Source: an uncultured Lachnospiraceae bacterium
Lineage (GTDB): Bacteria; Bacillota; Clostridia; Lachnospirales; Lachnospiraceae
Direction: 5' to 3'
Length of the DNA: 64,000 nt
NCBI GenBank assembly: GCA_910586255.1
Contig: CAJUHR010000020.1
Span: 1-64,000, forward strand
Of the stretch, positions 60,865 to 64,000 are shown piece by piece (position 1 is the first letter of the stretch; each line of letters opens with the position of its first letter). The position numbers and the translations under genes are program-made. Under the pieces are notes generated by a model. The model was not told where the DNA came from, did not search any database, and saw only the letters and a list, made by a program, of their open reading frames with translations.

Positions 60865-62220
60865 ATGAGTGATCAAAAGGTACTGGTAGCGGGAGCCGGG
60901 AAAAGCGGGATTGCCGCGGCGAAGCTTCTTCTGGCCCTGGGAGGCGAGGTGATCCTATATGACAGCAATGACCGGCTGGATAAAAACAAGCTGAGGGCAA
61001 GATTTGATGAGGATGCGAGGATTACCATTCTTTTGGGAGAGCTGTCCCGGCCGGGACTGGTGGGAGTGGAGCTGGCGATTATCAGCCCGGGGATTGCCCT
61101 GGATGCTCCCTTTGTGGCAGTGCTCGATGAGGCAAAAGTGCCCATCTGGGGTGAGATTCAGCTGGCCTATCATGTGGCTAAAGGGCAGCTGATAGCCATA
61201 ACAGGAACCAACGGAAAGACCACAACCACAGCCCTGACAGGGGAGATCATGAGCGCTTGGTTTGAGGAGGTGTTTGTGGTGGGGAATATCGGCATACCCT
61301 GCACGCAGCTGGCTCTTGACACAACGGATAAGTCGGTGACCGTGGCGGAGGTATCCAGCTTTCAGTTAGAGACCATCATGGATTACCACCCGGATGTAAG
61401 CGCTATTTTAAACATAACGCCCGATCACTTAAACCGTCACGGAACCATGGAGAATTACATAGAGATCAAGGAGCGGGTCACAGCCAACCAGACGGAGAGG
61501 GATTGTGTGGTGCTCAACTATGAGGATCCGGCGCTGCGGGAATTCGGCCAGAGGGAGGATTTAAAGCCAAGGGTGATCTTTTTCAGCAGCGCTCATGAGC
61601 TTTCTGAGGGGCTGTATCTGAGTAATGGTCAGATCATCTATGCCCACGGAGGAAAGCGGGAGCCGGTCATGAACGTGGGAGACATGCAGCTTTTGGGGCG
61701 GCACAACCATGAGAATGTGATGGCGGCTATAGCCATTGCCTTGCGGATGGGGGTCCCCATGGAGGTGATCTGCCGGGTGGTGAAGAATTTTAAGGCAGTG
61801 GAGCATAGAATCGAGTTTGTGCTGGAGCGGGCCGGGGTGAAATATTACAATGATTCCAAGGGAACCAATCCCGATGCGGCCATTCAGGCTATCCGCGCCA
61901 TGCCGGGGCCCACGGTGCTGATTGCAGGAGGCTATGACAAGCAGAGCGAGTATGATACCTGGATCGAGGAGTTTGCCGGAAAGGTGAAATATCTGGTGCT
62001 GATCGGCCAGACTCGGGATAAGATTGCCGAGTGCGCGAGAGCCCATGGGTTCAATGAAATCATGTATGCGGAGGATATGGAAGAGGCTGTTCATGTCTGT
62101 GCTGCTTACGCCGATGCCGGCGACAATGTGCTTTTGTCTCCTGCCTGCGCAAGCTGGGGGATGTTTGACAATTATGAGCAGAGGGGAAGAATATTCAAAG
62201 AATGTGTGAGAGGCCTGTAA
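60865..62220 (+). CDS. murD: UDP-N-acetylmuramoylalanine-D-glutamate ligase
   Basis: Adds D-glutamate to UDP-MurNAc-L-Ala. ATP-binding loop AITGTNGKTTTTALTG, central domain with NITPDHLNRHG and YYNDSKGTNPDA, C-terminal Rossmann domain ending LLSPACASWGMFDNYEQRG. AGGAGG is upstream. It has 451 residues and a standard domain set. It lies between mraY and ftsW in the cell-wall operon. Confidence 0.97.
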   Translation: MSDQKVLVAGAGKSGIAAAKLLLALGGEVILYDSNDRLDKNKLRARFDEDARITILLGELSRPGLVGVELAIISPGIALDAPFVAVLDEAKVPIWGEIQLAYHVAKGQLIAITGTNGKTTTTALTGEIMSAWFEEVFVVGNIGIPCTQLALDTTDKSVTVAEVSSFQLETIMDYHPDVSAILNITPDHLNRHGTMENYIEIKERVTANQTERDCVVLNYEDPALREFGQREDLKPRVIFFSSAHELSEGLYLSNGQIIYAHGGKREPVMNVGDMQLLGRHNHENVMAAIAIALRMGVPMEVICRVVKNFKAVEHRIEFVLERAGVKYYNDSKGTNPDAAIQAIRAMPGPTVLIAGGYDKQSEYDTWIEEFAGKVKYLVLIGQTRDKIAECARAHGFNEIMYAEDMEEAVHVCAAYADAGDNVLLSPACASWGMFDNYEQRGRIFKECVRGL

Positions 62221-62229
62221 GTTGCCGGT

Positions 62230-63396
62230 TTGCTGTCGTTGGCCGGAGAGGAGGGGAGGCACCTGGCAAAGAATAATAAACCCAGGCGGTTTTACGACTA
62301 CAGTCTGCTGTTCTGTGTGATATTTTTGATGGCTTTTGGGCTGGTGATGATTTACAGCGCCAGCTCCTACACGGCACAGCTACAGCACGGAGATGCTTCC
62401 TACTATATGATGAGGCAGTTGAAAATCGCTATGGGAGGGCTGGCCATTGCCCTTGTGATTTCTAAGCTGGATTACCACTGGTATGCCCGGTTTGCATTGC
62501 TGGCATATGTGCTTTCCTATGTGCTTATGATTGCAGTGGCATTCGTGGGAAAGGATTCTCACGGAAGCCGCCGGTGGCTGAATGTGGGAGGCATCACCTT
62601 CCAGCCTACAGAATTTGTAAAAATCGTTCTGATCGTGCTTTTGTCCGTGGTGATTACTCAGATGGGACGCAAGATCAATTCTCTTCGGGCCGTGGCGGCT
62701 GTGGTTATACTTACCGTTCCCATTGCGGGTTTGGTGGCCATGAACAATCTAAGCTCCGGCATTATTATTGTGGGGATTGCCTTTTTTATGCTGTTTGTGG
62801 CCTGTGAGAAGAAGTGGCCCTTCTTTCTCTGCGGGGCTTTGGGAGGCGTGACCGTGGCAATCGCGGGGCCTCTGGCAACCTTTTTGGAAAAGATTAAGCT
62901 GTTAAAGCCTTATCAGCTGGAGCGGATTCACGTGTGGCTGGACCCGGAGGCCTATCCAATGGACGGAGGCTTTCAGGTGCTTCAGGGACTGTATGCCATT
63001 GGATCCGGAGGCTTGGTGGGCAAGGGACTGGGGGAGAGCATTCAGAAGATGGGGTTTGTGCCGGAGGCGCAAAATGACTATATTTTTGCCATTATCTGTG
63101 AGGAGCTGGGACTTTTTGGCGCTGTCTCGGTGATTCTGATCTTTCTTTTTCTGATCTACCGGTTTATGCTGATTGCCGCCAATGCACCGGATCTTTTCGG
63201 CGCGCTTTTGGTGGTGGGAGTCATGGGCCATATTGCGATTCAGGTGATTTTGAATATAGCGGTGGTGACTAACACTATACCCAATACAGGGATTACTTTG
63301 CCATTTATCAGCTATGGAGGAACCTCCGTTATGTTTCTGATGATTGAGATGGGGATGGTTTTAAGTGTGTCAAATCAGATAAAGCTGGAAAAGTAG
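62230..63396 (+). CDS. ftsW: Peptidoglycan glycosyltransferase FtsW
   Basis: SEDS-family polymerase of septal peptidoglycan, about ten membrane segments, with conserved loops GLVMIYSAS, GSRRWLNVGGITFQPTEFVKI and NTGITLPFISYGGTSVM. The start is unusual. TTG codons at 62230 and 62239 lack ribosome sites, while GGAGGGGAGG lies just before an in-frame CTG at 62263, which would give the family N-terminus MAKNNKPRRFYDYSLL. A non-AUG CTG start is therefore likely; the coordinates given use the first TTG. Confidence 0.92.
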   Translation: MLSLAGEEGRHLAKNNKPRRFYDYSLLFCVIFLMAFGLVMIYSASSYTAQLQHGDASYYMMRQLKIAMGGLAIALVISKLDYHWYARFALLAYVLSYVLMIAVAFVGKDSHGSRRWLNVGGITFQPTEFVKIVLIVLLSVVITQMGRKINSLRAVAAVVILTVPIAGLVAMNNLSSGIIIVGIAFFMLFVACEKKWPFFLCGALGGVTVAIAGPLATFLEKIKLLKPYQLERIHVWLDPEAYPMDGGFQVLQGLYAIGSGGLVGKGLGESIQKMGFVPEAQNDYIFAIICEELGLFGAVSVILIFLFLIYRFMLIAANAPDLFGALLVVGVMGHIAIQVILNIAVVTNTIPNTGITLPFISYGGTSVMFLMIEMGMVLSVSNQIKLEK

Positions 63397-63459
63397 AGAA
63401 ACAATTTCCATATCTTTACATAGGATAGAATATAGGCAAATACCACAGGAGGTATCGGA

Positions 63460-64000
63460 TTGTCTGTTATTCATATCCAGGGTTTACAGAGCCTGCACGG
63501 CGGGCTTACCATACAGGGCTCAAAAAACGCGGTGTTGCCCCTCATGGCAGCAGCTCTGCTTCACAGCGGAAGGATTGTTATAAGAAATGTCCCCGAAATA
63601 CAGGATGTTTTCTGTATGTTGGGGATATTGGAATCTTTGGGGTGTGCCTGTCTTTTAGAGGGGCATGAGCTGGTGATGGATACCTGCGGATTAAACCGGA
63701 CCAGGATATCCAGCCGCCAGGGAAGACAGATGCGTTCCTCCGTGATGCTTTTAGGCCCCTTGTTAGGAAGACTTCACCGGGTGGAAACCTGCCTTCCCGG
63801 AGGCTGCTCTATAGGAAGAAGGCCCATTGATCTTCATCTTTCGGCGCTTGCGCAGATGGGAGCAAGGACTGAGGTGAAGGGGGAGCAGGTTCTGGCCTTT
63901 TGCGAAGGCCTTCACGGGGCGGATATTCATCTCCCATTCCCAAGTGTGGGAGCCACGGAAAACATTCTCATGGCAGCGGTGGCGGCGGAGGGAATCACTC
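63460..64000 (+). CDS. murA: UDP-N-acetylglucosamine 1-carboxyvinyltransferase, partial
   Basis: First committed step of peptidoglycan synthesis, target of fosfomycin. It starts at a TTG with AGGAGG seven bases upstream, and about 180 residues are present before the window ends. Recognised blocks: GSKNAVLPLMAAALL, MRSSVMLLGPLLGR, LPGGCSIGRRPIDLH (the Cys is the fosfomycin-reactive residue) and FPSVGATENILMAAV. The open frame continues past the end of the window. It follows ftsW and probably belongs to the same transcript. Confidence 0.93.
   Translation, partial: MSVIHIQGLQSLHGGLTIQGSKNAVLPLMAAALLHSGRIVIRNVPEIQDVFCMLGILESLGCACLLEGHELVMDTCGLNRTRISSRQGRQMRSSVMLLGPLLGRLHRVETCLPGGCSIGRRPIDLHLSALAQMGARTEVKGEQVLAFCEGLHGADIHLPFPSVGATENILMAAVAAEGIT

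Noticed and set aside
61561..62262. Minus-strand open frame of 233 codons opposite murD
   Set aside because: Antisense to murD; no supporting features.

Overview
The window looks like a chromosomal segment of an anaerobic, spore-forming member of the Lachnospiraceae (clostridial cluster XIVa). Evidence: strong AGGAGG ribosome binding sites, moderate G+C with AT-rich islands, sporulation-linked genes (ymxH-type PRC-barrel protein, Spo0E-like phosphatase, SpoVD-like PBP), a giant 2-hydroxyacyl-CoA dehydratase activase, and a clostridial dcw (division and cell wall) cluster. Placement below family level is not possible from sequence reading alone.

Layout. 1-0.6 kb: remnant of a DDE transposase. 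0.6-4.2 kb: signalling (REC-GGDEF diguanylate cyclase, chemotaxis receptor, a small unknown protein). 4.3-7.7 kb (minus strand): operon of a C26 glutamine-amidotransferase-like hydrolase, a YfcC-type carrier and an M20 amidohydrolase. 8-11.3 kb: aspartase, a Cys-rich small protein, a lipoprotein nuclease with a zinc tail, and a VOC protein. 11.3-13.5 kb (minus strand): a broken PARG-like gene beside a NADAR-Nudix-winged-helix fusion, both tied to ADP-ribose chemistry.

14-29 kb is a defence island: a BREX type 1 locus (regulator, brxA, brxB, brxC, pglX, pglZ). Between pglX and pglZ it carries an AT-rich inserted module with its own promoter: a DUF262 protein, a DUF3696-like ATPase and an unrecognised 204-aa protein. 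A RhuM remnant precedes the module. No intact brxL follows pglZ; a chimeric scrap with a response-regulator tail sits there instead. The module is the best candidate for an undescribed system.

29-33 kb: a GNAT gene, then the metNIQ methionine importer. metNIQ is preceded by a strong promoter, a 32-codon Met-rich leader ORF and an intrinsic terminator, an apparent attenuation leader. 33-41 kb: housekeeping genes (ymxH with an A9 frameshift, nrdR, yqeG, efp, aroK, aroE, argS with an internal 12-residue repeat, a cytosolic BMP-like protein and a phosphoesterase). 41-45.5 kb (minus strand): the activase. 45.7-50.8 kb: corA with a leader ORF, a rhomboid-like protein, pyruvate kinase and a lysA-type decarboxylase. 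50.9-52 kb (minus strand): ychF. 52.4-64 kb: lgt, a Spo0E-like gene, then the dcw cluster mraZ-rsmH-ftsL-pbp-pbp-mraY-murD-ftsW-murA; murA runs off the end of the window.

No tRNA, rRNA or CRISPR array was seen. All promoter and terminator calls were made by eye.
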